A DNA stretch of 64,000 nt. It comes from Desulfovibrio sp. OttesenSCG-928-C06 (GTDB lineage: Bacteria; Desulfobacterota; Desulfovibrionia; Desulfovibrionales; Desulfovibrionaceae). Of this stretch, positions 52,226 through 60,991 are shown one piece after another. Location of the stretch: contig JAJDJF010000001.1 in assembly GCA_030267065.1 (NCBI GenBank), positions 80,448 through 144,447 on the forward strand. Direction: 5' to 3'. The notes beneath the pieces are model-generated. The model was given only the letters and a program-made list of their open reading frames with translations. It was not told the DNA's origin and did not search any database. Numbering within the stretch: the stretch's first letter is position 1; each line of letters begins with the position of its first letter. A program made the position numbers and the translations under genes.

Positions 52226-52606
52226 TTACCTCTGCCCCTGTGCTTCTTCGCCAACTATATCAGCGCTTCTTTCTTCGCGCGCGGCTTCTTCCTGCAAGGC
52301 GATTGTCTTGTCCAGATACTGTTCGAGCATGTTGCGCAATGTCCACATCAACGGGTTCTGCTGATATTTCCGGAACAGATGCCCAAGGCGCTCCTTCATT
52401 TTTGCAAGGTCCACATCCCCGGAATCCAGCCCCGGTACAGGGCGGCCCTTGACGGTAATGTTGCCGATGCCAGAGCTTTTCAGGCGTTCGATGATGGATT
52501 CGGTCAGGGTCAGGCCCTCGCCTGCCATGACCATGCCGTCATCGCGAGTAACCGGCTTGCCCAGAATCATTCCTTCAAAAGCGTATTTCAGTGGTATTTT
52601 TTGCAA
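52226..52606 (-). CDS. Conserved small protein with HD-GYP-associated N-terminal-like region
   Basis: 126 residues. The start (YAFEGMILGKPVTRDDGMVM, GEGLTLTESIIERLK, GNITVKGRPV) resembles the domain that precedes HD-GYP or HDOD domains in other desulfovibrios (DUF3391-like), here as a separate polypeptide 2 nt from the HDOD gene. The C-terminal half is a charged helix. Probably a partner or regulator of the HDOD protein. No enzymatic motif. Confidence 0.7.
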   Translation of the reverse strand: MQKIPLKYAFEGMILGKPVTRDDGMVMAGEGLTLTESIIERLKSSGIGNITVKGRPVPGLDSGDVDLAKMKERLGHLFRKYQQNPLMWTLRNMLEQYLDKTIALQEEAAREERSADIVGEEAQGQR

Positions 52607-52618
52607 AAGCTGAATCCT

Positions 52619-53929
52619 TTATACTACGGAATAGTACATGCCGGGCAGGCGCTTAACCAGCCCCCTGATTTCAAGAATCGCAAGCATACCGCTCAAGCTG
52701 GAAACTTCCAGTGAAAGCTCTGCTGCAAGTTCATCAAGGTGGACCCGATCATGTGCAAGCAAAAATTTGACCACGCTCCCCTCCGGCCCGGAAAGTTTTT
52801 CAATTTCCACTGCCATATTCACCGAAGATGATGTCGTAACACCGGAAGCGCATGTATCTTCTGAAGTTTTTGATTTAACATTTTTTGTTTGCACAGTCCA
52901 AGGCAGAATTCCACCTTCAACATCTTTTAGTGCAAATTGCCCTGTGCTGGCCTGCTTGCTGCTTTCTCCGGAAGGGGTGGATGCGTCCGTATTGCGGCTG
53001 TTTTGACGTTCCAGCAGTTCCGGTTTGAGAATAGGCATGAGTTCAAGCAGGATATCCTCGGCGGAGAATACTGCCTTGGCGCCGCGCCGGATAAGATCCC
53101 GGCACCCCTCAGATGTTTCAGCAAGTGTGCTGCCCGGCACGGCAAAAACATCCCGGTTTTGCTCCACTGCATGTCTGGCGGTGATGAGTGTTCCGCTGCG
53201 CATGGCTGCCTCCACCACAAGAACGCCAAGTGAAAGACCGCTGATAATCCTGTTGCGGACTGGAAAATTTTGCGGTTTAGGCAGAGCGCCCGGCAAAAAT
53301 TCAGAAAGAATCAGCGCCTTTTTGCTTAAAACTTCGTATAAATCGCGGTTGCCTTCCGGGGAGGGAACATCAATGCCGGAACCCAGAACCGCAATGGTGC
53401 TGCCCACGCCTTCAAGCCCGGCCAGATGTACTACCCGGTCTATGCCGCGCGCCATGCCGGAAATGGTTGTTATTCCGGCATGGGTCAGGCCGCGCACGAT
53501 ATTTTTGGCAACATCAAGACCTTCGCGCGTGCAGTCACGCGCGCCTACAACCGCAATGGCCGAATTTTTGAGTAATTCGAGGTCACCAAGGTAGGACAGA
53601 AAGAGCGGCGCATCTGGAATTTCCTTGAGATGCGCGGGATATTCCGGGTCGTTGTATAAAAGCAGCCCGGCCGGGCAAGCCCTGAAAGCCTCCCAGGCCT
53701 GACGGGCTTCGGAACGCCAGCCGCCACGCTCGAATTGCTCAATGGCGGTGCTGCGTATGCCAAGCCCGGTTTCGCCCCACTGCTTTACAGCAAGAATGGC
53801 CTTGTAGGGCGTGCCGAAAAAATCCACCAGCTTCTTGCGTCTGGTTGCGCCAATGCCGTTTAGCTGGTGCAAGGCAAGGGAGGCCCAAAGGTCGGCTTTT
53901 TGCTGGTCGGATAGCTTGCTGAAACTCAA
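52619..53929 (-). CDS. dprA: DNA-processing protein DprA
   Basis: 436 residues. N-terminal HhH/SAM-like region (LHQLNGIGATRRKKLVDFFG), then the Rossmann-like DprA core: IAVVGARDCTREGLDVA, SGMARGIDRVVH, GSTIAVLGSGIDVPSPEGN, EFLPGALPKPQNFPVRNRII, FAVPGSTLAETSEGC. A low-complexity insertion near 330-365 separates a C-terminal winged-helix-like domain (EKLSGPEGSVVKFLLAHDRV). Loads RecA on incoming single strands in transformation and may act in repair. The start is a TTG, with no clear ribosome site. Confidence 0.92.
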   Translation of the reverse strand: MSFSKLSDQQKADLWASLALHQLNGIGATRRKKLVDFFGTPYKAILAVKQWGETGLGIRSTAIEQFERGGWRSEARQAWEAFRACPAGLLLYNDPEYPAHLKEIPDAPLFLSYLGDLELLKNSAIAVVGARDCTREGLDVAKNIVRGLTHAGITTISGMARGIDRVVHLAGLEGVGSTIAVLGSGIDVPSPEGNRDLYEVLSKKALILSEFLPGALPKPQNFPVRNRIISGLSLGVLVVEAAMRSGTLITARHAVEQNRDVFAVPGSTLAETSEGCRDLIRRGAKAVFSAEDILLELMPILKPELLERQNSRNTDASTPSGESSKQASTGQFALKDVEGGILPWTVQTKNVKSKTSEDTCASGVTTSSSVNMAVEIEKLSGPEGSVVKFLLAHDRVHLDELAAELSLEVSSLSGMLAILEIRGLVKRLPGMYYSVV

Positions 53930-53950
53930 CGTTGTACCGTGCGTGAAAAA

Positions 53951-54706
53951 TCAGCGCAGGCGCTGCAAGGCTTTTCTGGCCTGCGGCGCAGGTTCTGAAT
54001 TGGGATAAGCTTCAACCAGCTGTTCAAGATAGAAAACGGCATTCTGGTTGTCTGCCAGACGCTCATACGAAAAGCCGGTTTTCAAAAGCGCGGCCGGAGC
54101 CTTGTTGTGTTTGGGATGCAGGGCTGCCACATTCTGGAAGGCCAGAATAGCCTCGCCGTAGCGCCCTTGCCCGTAAAAGCATTCTCCCAGCCAGTATTCG
54201 GCGTTAGCGGCCAGAGCGCTGTTGGGGTACCTGTTCAAAAAATCGGTAAACATCGGCTCGGCACTTTTTGGGTTACCGTTCAACAGCATGGAAAGAGCGC
54301 TGTCATAGGCCTGTCTTTCCGGTGATTTGGCTTTGGGGCTGGTTGTTGCAGTCTGGCTGGCTGAATTGGCAGGCTTGCCAGAGGCAGTTGTACCAGACGC
54401 CTGTCTGGGGGCCTGTCCGGTAGTCTGGCTGGAAACAGTGGAAGATGCGTTTGCAGCGGCTCCGCCCGGCAACGGGTAGAGCATCTTCTCAAGGGTGGTC
54501 TGCAAGCCCTCTATTCTGGATTTTTGCTGATCCAGCTCTTCCTCCACCAGTCCGATGCGGATTTCGTGCAGTTGCTGGTCTATTTGCAGCTTGTCTATGG
54601 CCTCTGCGAATTCCTCATCACGGGAAGCGCACGAGCCCAGCAGAAAAGGGAAAGCTAAGAGCAGGAGTAACAATTTTGTGGGCAGAGTCCGGTTCAATGC
54701 TGGCAT
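53951..54706 (-). CDS. cpoB: Tol-Pal associated TPR protein CpoB (YbgF-like), predicted lipoprotein
   Basis: 251 residues. Signal peptide KLLLLLLAFPFLLGS with lipobox LLGSC; a coiled coil (IDQQLHEIRIGLVEEELDQQ) for trimerisation; a Ser/Thr/Ala-rich linker; and TPRs (AEPMFTDFLNRYPNSALAAN, GRYGEAILAFQNVA, YERLADNQNAVFYLEQLVEAY). This is the CpoB/YbgF layout, but the lipobox is unusual, since enterobacterial CpoB is soluble. No tol-pal genes are adjacent. First gene of a run that continues to xerC. Confidence 0.85.
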   Translation of the reverse strand: MPALNRTLPTKLLLLLLAFPFLLGSCASRDEEFAEAIDKLQIDQQLHEIRIGLVEEELDQQKSRIEGLQTTLEKMLYPLPGGAAANASSTVSSQTTGQAPRQASGTTASGKPANSASQTATTSPKAKSPERQAYDSALSMLLNGNPKSAEPMFTDFLNRYPNSALAANAEYWLGECFYGQGRYGEAILAFQNVAALHPKHNKAPAALLKTGFSYERLADNQNAVFYLEQLVEAYPNSEPAPQARKALQRLR

Positions 54707-54896
54707 CCCGAGTCCTTACTTGCAGTTTTGGTTAGGTAGCGCCGGGGTTCTGTATGTATTTTTAAAAACATACCCTTGGAATTACCGCAGCATATTGCAG
54801 GATAGAGCTTTTTTCAAGAATTATAACTTGCGCCGCTTGCAGTACCGGCCCATGCGTTATAGAAGAACGGACTGAAATCAGTATCAAGGATGACCA

Positions 54897-55799
54897 ATGG
54901 ATCTCAATACCCACGCAGTTCTACCGTTGATTCTCTCTTCTCTAATAATAACGACGCTGTCCGGCGCGCTTTTTTTGCCGCTTTTGGCATTTGCTTTCCG
55001 GGCGGCTGAAAGTCTTGTCAAAAAAGCCTTTTATAACAATATGGCCCGCCAAATTGCCAGCATCGGGTTTATATGTTCGGCAATTTTTACTGTTCTGGCC
55101 TGCATAGCCATGTACCGTTCCTTCACCGGCACAGGTGGCGAAGCAGCCCTGAACGCGAATAACCTGCTGCTGGCAAACCTGCCGCTTGTCTCCGGCCTGA
55201 TTGCCGCATCAATGGTATTGCAGGTGCTCCACCTGATTTTATGGAAGGTGCTGCGTAAAACGGCATTTGTCCAACTGCTCCTGCTGCTTGCCGTAATTGC
55301 CGCAAATTTTTCCGTGATGGTGCTGTTTCTACAAAACTATCGGCCTGACTCCATGAGCGCTATCATGGCCGGTACCTGGTTTGCCAAAGCTTTGCAGGGG
55401 CTGGTATTTCCGCTTTTGCTTCAGGGCAGCGGTTCTTTTGCGGCTTCAGCCGCTCTTGCCGGTTCGCTCAGCGTCTGCTGGCTTCTGCTTAGGCGCAACG
55501 CGGATGACTTCGGAAGGGATTATTATAATTTCGCGGTCAGCCGCTGCTCGGGCATCACTATGATTTTCGCAGTAATCAGCCTGTTGCTGATTGGCACAGA
55601 CACCGGAATAGCCATCTACCAGCTTGAGCTGTTCAGCTTTAATATTCTGGCTTTTCCGCTTGCGGTTCTTGCTCTGCAAATAGTATCCTGCATAGTATGG
55701 TTCCTTGCATTCAGAAGCAAAGCCCCCCTGCGCCAAAAGGCCGGTCTATGGATTTGCCTGCCGCTCTGGGCTTTGTCATGCGGCTTGCAGGTTTTCTAG
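54897..55799 (+). CDS. Polytopic membrane protein, unrecognised
   Basis: 300 residues, mostly hydrophobic; I count about eight transmembrane helices, beginning LILSSLIITTLSGALFLPLL. Longer loops hold few charges and no catalytic motif. Leu/Ala/Ile-rich with few conserved polar residues in the membrane. No signature recognised. It stands alone between cpoB (divergent) and the phosphofructokinase gene. Confidence 0.75.
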   Translation: MDLNTHAVLPLILSSLIITTLSGALFLPLLAFAFRAAESLVKKAFYNNMARQIASIGFICSAIFTVLACIAMYRSFTGTGGEAALNANNLLLANLPLVSGLIAASMVLQVLHLILWKVLRKTAFVQLLLLLAVIAANFSVMVLFLQNYRPDSMSAIMAGTWFAKALQGLVFPLLLQGSGSFAASAALAGSLSVCWLLLRRNADDFGRDYYNFAVSRCSGITMIFAVISLLLIGTDTGIAIYQLELFSFNILAFPLAVLALQIVSCIVWFLAFRSKAPLRQKAGLWICLPLWALSCGLQVF

Positions 55800-56042
55800 C
55801 AACTGCGTTAAGCAGTCATGCTAAAAAAGCTTTGCAGCCATACTAAAAAGCAGATGAAAAAGCGCAGAAAAGCGCTTCAAAAAGATTACCGGGCAACGTT
55901 ACTGGAAGGCATTTATACTGGATGGTCCAGCGTCACAGTCAGCAAACCGGCCCTGCCTGATATCACGGCTGCTTGTCCGCTATGAGCGACACACGCCGGC
56001 ATGTCCGGAAACAGTCCAAAATTTAATCTGGAGGATGCTCAG

Positions 56043-57374
56043 ATGCCATCCAAAAGCAAGAAAGAGAACAACTGCCTTTTTACTACTGACATAGATTCGC
56101 TGGGAGCGGCCAAAATACCGTCGCGCCTTCCCTACTATACCCTGCCGGACGACGCCAAGCTCTCCTTTTTTCTGGACAGCGAAAGCGTGGAAGAGTTGCA
56201 CGACAAGGCTGCCGTACCTGTGACCTTTGAAGCAGCAGGCCCGCGCGAGCATCTGTTTTTCGATTCATCCAAGGCCAAATGCGCCATTGTAACCTGCGGC
56301 GGGCTTTGCCCCGGCCTGAACGACGTGATCCGGGCCATTGTGATGGAGGCCACGCACAACTACAAGGTCCCGGCCATTCTGGGCATCCGCTACGGGCTGG
56401 AAGGCTTCATTCCCAAGTATGACCACGAGGTCATGGAGCTTACGCCGGACAATATCTCCGGCATCCACCTGATGGGCGGCACTATTCTAGGCACCTCGCG
56501 CGGTCCCCAGAGCGCGGAAGAGATCGTGGACGCTCTGGAACGCATGAATGTAAGCTGCCTGTTCATGCTTGGCGGCGACGGCACCATGCGCGCCATGTCC
56601 AAGGTGGCTGCCGAGATCAAGGCCAGACGCAACAAGATTTCTGTAATCGGCATTCCCAAAACCATTGATAACGACATCAACTTCATCAACCAGTCCTTTG
56701 GTTTTGAAACTGCGGTGGACAAGGCCACAGAAGCCATCCAGTGCGCGCATACCGAGGCTTTGGGCGCTAAAAACAGCATTGGCCTTGTCAAGCTGATGGG
56801 CCGTGAATCCGGCTTTATTGCCGCGCATGCGACCATGGCCTCCAAGGAAGTCAACTTCGTGCTGGTTCCGGAAGCCGAATTCCGCATGGATGGCGAAGGC
56901 GGCCTGCTCCCGGCCCTGCACGAACGCCTCAAGCGGCGCGGCCATGCGGTAATCGTAGTGGCGGAAGGGGCCGGTCAGCACCTGCTCAAATCCAGCAACG
57001 AGACCGATATCTCCGGTAACCCGGTTCTGGGCGACATCGCCAGCCTGCTGCGTGAGGAAATCAAGCAGTACCTTGATGCCAGAGACATGTCCCATTCCAT
57101 CAAGTATATTGACCCAAGCTACATTATCCGCTCCATCCCGGCCAATGCCAACGACAAGGTCTACTGCGGCCTGCTCGGGCAAAACGCCGTACATGCTGCC
57201 ATGGCCGGAAAAACCAACATGGTGGTGGCCAAGCTAATGGAGCGCTATGTGCACCTGCCTCTGGAACTGGTGACGCGCAAACGCCGCAAGCTGGACGTAC
57301 GTTCCGGCTACTGGAGCAGCGTTCTCGAATCAACAGGCCAGAGCGGTCTGTATGGCATGATGCCTGAAAAGTAG
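56043..57374 (+). CDS. 6-phosphofructokinase, long form (G104/K124 type)
   Basis: 443 residues from the ATG at 56043, picked for GGAGG 8 nt upstream over a start 42 nt earlier. Phosphofructokinase core: CGGLCPGLNDVIRAIV, FMLGGDGTMRAM (Gly after GGD, the ATP-type mark), GIPKTIDNDINF (Lys before TIDND), KLMGRESGFIAAHATMAS. This G/K combination is found in ATP-dependent enzymes of plants and trypanosomes and some bacteria. The N-terminal 85 residues extend beyond the short PfkA. Phosphoryl donor (ATP versus PPi) needs assay. Confidence 0.92.
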   Translation: MPSKSKKENNCLFTTDIDSLGAAKIPSRLPYYTLPDDAKLSFFLDSESVEELHDKAAVPVTFEAAGPREHLFFDSSKAKCAIVTCGGLCPGLNDVIRAIVMEATHNYKVPAILGIRYGLEGFIPKYDHEVMELTPDNISGIHLMGGTILGTSRGPQSAEEIVDALERMNVSCLFMLGGDGTMRAMSKVAAEIKARRNKISVIGIPKTIDNDINFINQSFGFETAVDKATEAIQCAHTEALGAKNSIGLVKLMGRESGFIAAHATMASKEVNFVLVPEAEFRMDGEGGLLPALHERLKRRGHAVIVVAEGAGQHLLKSSNETDISGNPVLGDIASLLREEIKQYLDARDMSHSIKYIDPSYIIRSIPANANDKVYCGLLGQNAVHAAMAGKTNMVVAKLMERYVHLPLELVTRKRRKLDVRSGYWSSVLESTGQSGLYGMMPEK

Positions 57375-57493
57375 CTGCTTTTGACTGCCAGTCTATATCC
57401 AGCTCCAAAAAGCAGTCGGAAAAACGAAAACTGTCCCCATAACTAAACTTTAAATTGCCCTAATTGTGCCGGTAAAAGCGGCACGGATGAATT

Positions 57494-60400
57494 ATGCTTG
57501 AAAAGATCAAGGCTTCGGCCGGTTCTGGTAAAACCTACACTCTGACGCGGCGCTTCATGCAGCTTCTGGCTGAGATGAACGCGCGTGAGCAGGAAGGAAC
57601 CTGCACCGGAGCCTGCCGCAATAGCGCCGGTAAAGGCAAGGCCAGAGTTTTTTCGGAAATTCTGGCCATGACTTTTACCAACAAGGCGGCTGCGGAAATG
57701 AAAATCCGCGTTATTGAAGCCTTGAAAAAGCTGGTGCTGGAAGACTTAGCCATTACCGCCCCAAAAGCTGCGTCCAGCAACAAACTTGAACAAGGCTCAC
57801 TGCTTGAGTCTTCCGGCAAGCCAGACAAAGAGCCCGGAGAATTCTCTGCCAGCGAAGCCTCGGCCTGGCTGGAATCCATCCTTAAACGCTACGACTCGCT
57901 GAACATCAGAACCATCGACAGCCTGCTGGCTCTTCTGGTGCGCATTTCTGCTGTTTCGCTCGGCATTCCGCCTGATTTTGAAATATCCTTTGACGATGCC
58001 GCCTATCTTGATTCGCTCTATGACGAACTGCTGGACCGGGCCGCTGCTGGGGAGCATGATCTGTGCCAGTTGCTGGAAGATTGCGCGGCCTATCTGGTTT
58101 ATCACACGCAATTTGAAGGCTTTACCCCGCGCGAGCGCATCCGGGTGCATATTCGCGATGTTCTCTCCAGATTTCAGGATTCAAGCGAAACGCCATGTCT
58201 GGATAGTGATATGCTGTATGCCCGCCTTGAGCATACAGCCGTGGCAGTGCGAGAATCTGCCAGCCGCTTTGAGCAGGTTCTGAAAGACTTCTCTGTTGAA
58301 CCCAACGGGCACTTTAAAAATTTCCTAAAGAAATGCTTGAACGTTGAGTCTGCAAAAGACCTTCCAATAAATTCAAAGTTTGCGCAAAAGGCCAGCTTTA
58401 CCGAATGCGTAAACAAGGGCGCTGTCAATCAGGTTACGGATGCAGTTGAGGCCTTTTACGCAAAACTGTGCGCGGATCTTGAACTGCAAAATAAGAGAGC
58501 GCAAATTTATTCTTCTGCTGTGAATTTATTGCCTTTTGCAAGGGCAGCCTCCATCCTGCGCCCCGGTCTGGACGATTTACGCTCCAAATCCGGCGTAATT
58601 ACCGGTTCCATGCTACCAAACCTTGCCAGAGAAGTTCTAAACTTTGGGGCTGGTGTTTCCGAAGCTTGCTGCCGCATGGGTTCTGAGCTTACGCACATGC
58701 TGATTGACGAGTTTCAGGATACCAGTTCGGCCCAGTGGGAAGCTATTGAGCCGCTGGTGGTGGAATGCCTTTCACGCGGCGGCTCGGTGCGCTATGTGGG
58801 TGATGTAAAACAGGCCATCTACAGTTGGCGCGGCGGCGATTCCACCCTCTTTGACAAGGTTTCGGAACTGCCGGAGCTTTTGGCCATTGAGCCTAAGCCT
58901 GTATTCACGCCGCTGGAGTTCAACTGGCGCAGCGCCCCGGTGGTGGTCAATCACAACAACGATTTTTTCTCACGACTGGAAGATCCGGAAACAGCCTTGC
59001 AGGTTGCTGCCAGACTGTTACCGCGCGATTACCCGGAAATGGAAGTTGCCGGGGCCGCAGCCGCCTTGCGTCAGGTGTTTGCCCAGACCAGCCAGAAGCT
59101 GCCCCCGGCCCGGACCGAGTCTGAAGAATCCGCAGAGCAGGACGGCTTTGTAAGTATCCACAAGCTCCCTCCCTGCCGTCCCGCCGAGTTCGAGCAACTT
59201 ACGGGCGCAGCTTTCAAGGAACTGTTTGCCGAAGATTTATTGCCGCGCAGAAGCCCCGGCGATATCGCGGTACTGGTGCGCACAGGGGTGGAAGCAGCGC
59301 TGGCGGCTGGATGGCTCATGGAACTGGGGCTGCCCGTTGTTACCGAGCACAGCTTCCGGCTTTCCGGCAATCCGCTTATCCGCAGGCTGGTGGCCTTTTT
59401 GCGCTTTATCGACTACCCGGCGGATGATTTGAGCTTTTGGGATTTTATCAGCGGCCCGGAATGCTTTTGCCCTGTTGCCGGCATCGCCCCGGAACGACTC
59501 ATGCGCTGGCTGGCTGCCGTCCGGCTTGAGCAGTCCGGCACTGGCCGCTCACAAACATCTTTCCGCAGCCTGCACACCCTGTTCAAAAGGGATTTTCCGG
59601 AAGTCTGGCGTTTGCTGCTGGAGCCGTTCCATAACCAGTCCGGGTTCATGAACGCCTATGACACCATGAGCGAACTTTACAGCCGCTATGCCCTGCTGGA
59701 GCGTTTTCCGGAACAGGAAGCCTACCTGCGCCGTTTTCTGGAATTGCTGCATATGGCCGAGCGCCGTGGGCAATCATCTCCAGCCTCGTTTCTGGAATTC
59801 TGGGACGACAAGGGAGCGGAAGAAAAGCTCTCCATGCCGGAAATGCCAGATGCCGTGCGCATCATGACCCTGCACAAGTCCAAGGGGCTGGAATTCCCGG
59901 TGGTGGTGATCCCCTTCCACCGCTTCACAGACCGCAATGTCTCGGAAATCGCCTTCACGCAATTTGAAGGGCTGAACCTCATCGTCAAGGACGGCGCGGC
60001 GCTTGGTTCTGACTATTACCGCAAAAAACGCACTGCCGCGCTGGAAAAGCTGCATCTTCTCTATGTGGGCTGGACCCGCGCTTCGGAAGAACTGCACCTT
60101 CTGGTGGGCGGCACTGACAAAGACCTGAACAAGAACAGCATCCCCAGAGTTCTTGATTATATGCTGGAAGAACTGCCTTTTGATGAAAACGGCTGCTACA
60201 CGCGCGGGCAAAGACCATACCCGCACGCGCAGTCCAGTCAGGATATGCCAGCACCGGGAGCTTCTGCTCCAGAACAGGCAGGCCAGCTACCCTGCAAAAG
60301 AGCGAACCAGCCGGAAGCGCCATTATCCGTTATCATCCATGACGATACAGCCACGGTGCCTGATGCCTCCCCATTCACCGCGCAAGAAGAATCTCCAGCC

Positions 60401-60991
60401 GTAGCATACGGTTGCTCCGGGCAAGCCATCCAGTTGCCGGAACTTGAGGATGACTGGCGGCCCATGGGCTGGCTGCCGCGCCTGCGCATCTTCCGCAGCC
60501 CGGTGCCGGAAGCGGTCTACAACGAGCGTTTGCGCGGCATCCTGTTCCACAATGCGCTGGAAAATCTGTATATACCAGAGAATCATCAGCAAAGCGGAGT
60601 GGATGATAAATCCATCGAGCTGGCAGTGGATTATGCCTTGCGTTCCACCGCCCTGCCCTTTGATTGTCTGGATACTGCCCGTAGCGAAGCGTTGAGCGCC
60701 CTGCGCTGGTTTTGCGCATTACCGCAATGCGCTTTGTGGATGAAAAAAGGACGGCGCGAACAATCTATTATGGACGCGGACGGCAAGATGCACCGCATGG
60801 ATTTGCTGGTTGAAGACGGCGCAGACCTGCTGGTTGTTGATTACAAAAGCGGTCGGGCCAGACCGGAATATCACGAACAGGTACGGCATTATCTGGAACT
60901 GCTTGCGCCGGGCATGAAAAACAGTGGCAAACTGTCCGGGGTGCTGGTCTATCTTGACGAACAGCGCCTTGAGGAAGTGGTGGTGGAATGA
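57494..60991 (+). CDS. addA: AddA-type helicase-nuclease (UvrD-like helicase with RecB nuclease domain)
   Basis: 1165 residues. Helicase motifs: Walker A IKASAGSGKTYTLTRRF, motif II LIDEFQDTSSAQWEA, motif III YVGDVKQAIYSWRGGD, motif V/VI LYVGWTRASEELHLLV. C-terminal RecB-family nuclease: HNALENLY, MHRMDLLVEDGADLL, VVDYKSGRA. The protein acts with AddB on double-strand ends, loading RecA. Low-complexity insertions lie near residue 30-50, 90-120 and 890-960. addB begins in its stop codon (ATGA). Confidence 0.93.
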   Translation: MLEKIKASAGSGKTYTLTRRFMQLLAEMNAREQEGTCTGACRNSAGKGKARVFSEILAMTFTNKAAAEMKIRVIEALKKLVLEDLAITAPKAASSNKLEQGSLLESSGKPDKEPGEFSASEASAWLESILKRYDSLNIRTIDSLLALLVRISAVSLGIPPDFEISFDDAAYLDSLYDELLDRAAAGEHDLCQLLEDCAAYLVYHTQFEGFTPRERIRVHIRDVLSRFQDSSETPCLDSDMLYARLEHTAVAVRESASRFEQVLKDFSVEPNGHFKNFLKKCLNVESAKDLPINSKFAQKASFTECVNKGAVNQVTDAVEAFYAKLCADLELQNKRAQIYSSAVNLLPFARAASILRPGLDDLRSKSGVITGSMLPNLAREVLNFGAGVSEACCRMGSELTHMLIDEFQDTSSAQWEAIEPLVVECLSRGGSVRYVGDVKQAIYSWRGGDSTLFDKVSELPELLAIEPKPVFTPLEFNWRSAPVVVNHNNDFFSRLEDPETALQVAARLLPRDYPEMEVAGAAAALRQVFAQTSQKLPPARTESEESAEQDGFVSIHKLPPCRPAEFEQLTGAAFKELFAEDLLPRRSPGDIAVLVRTGVEAALAAGWLMELGLPVVTEHSFRLSGNPLIRRLVAFLRFIDYPADDLSFWDFISGPECFCPVAGIAPERLMRWLAAVRLEQSGTGRSQTSFRSLHTLFKRDFPEVWRLLLEPFHNQSGFMNAYDTMSELYSRYALLERFPEQEAYLRRFLELLHMAERRGQSSPASFLEFWDDKGAEEKLSMPEMPDAVRIMTLHKSKGLEFPVVVIPFHRFTDRNVSEIAFTQFEGLNLIVKDGAALGSDYYRKKRTAALEKLHLLYVGWTRASEELHLLVGGTDKDLNKNSIPRVLDYMLEELPFDENGCYTRGQRPYPHAQSSQDMPAPGASAPEQAGQLPCKRANQPEAPLSVIIHDDTATVPDASPFTAQEESPAVAYGCSGQAIQLPELEDDWRPMGWLPRLRIFRSPVPEAVYNERLRGILFHNALENLYIPENHQQSGVDDKSIELAVDYALRSTALPFDCLDTARSEALSALRWFCALPQCALWMKKGRREQSIMDADGKMHRMDLLVEDGADLLVVDYKSGRARPEYHEQVRHYLELLAPGMKNSGKLSGVLVYLDEQRLEEVVVE

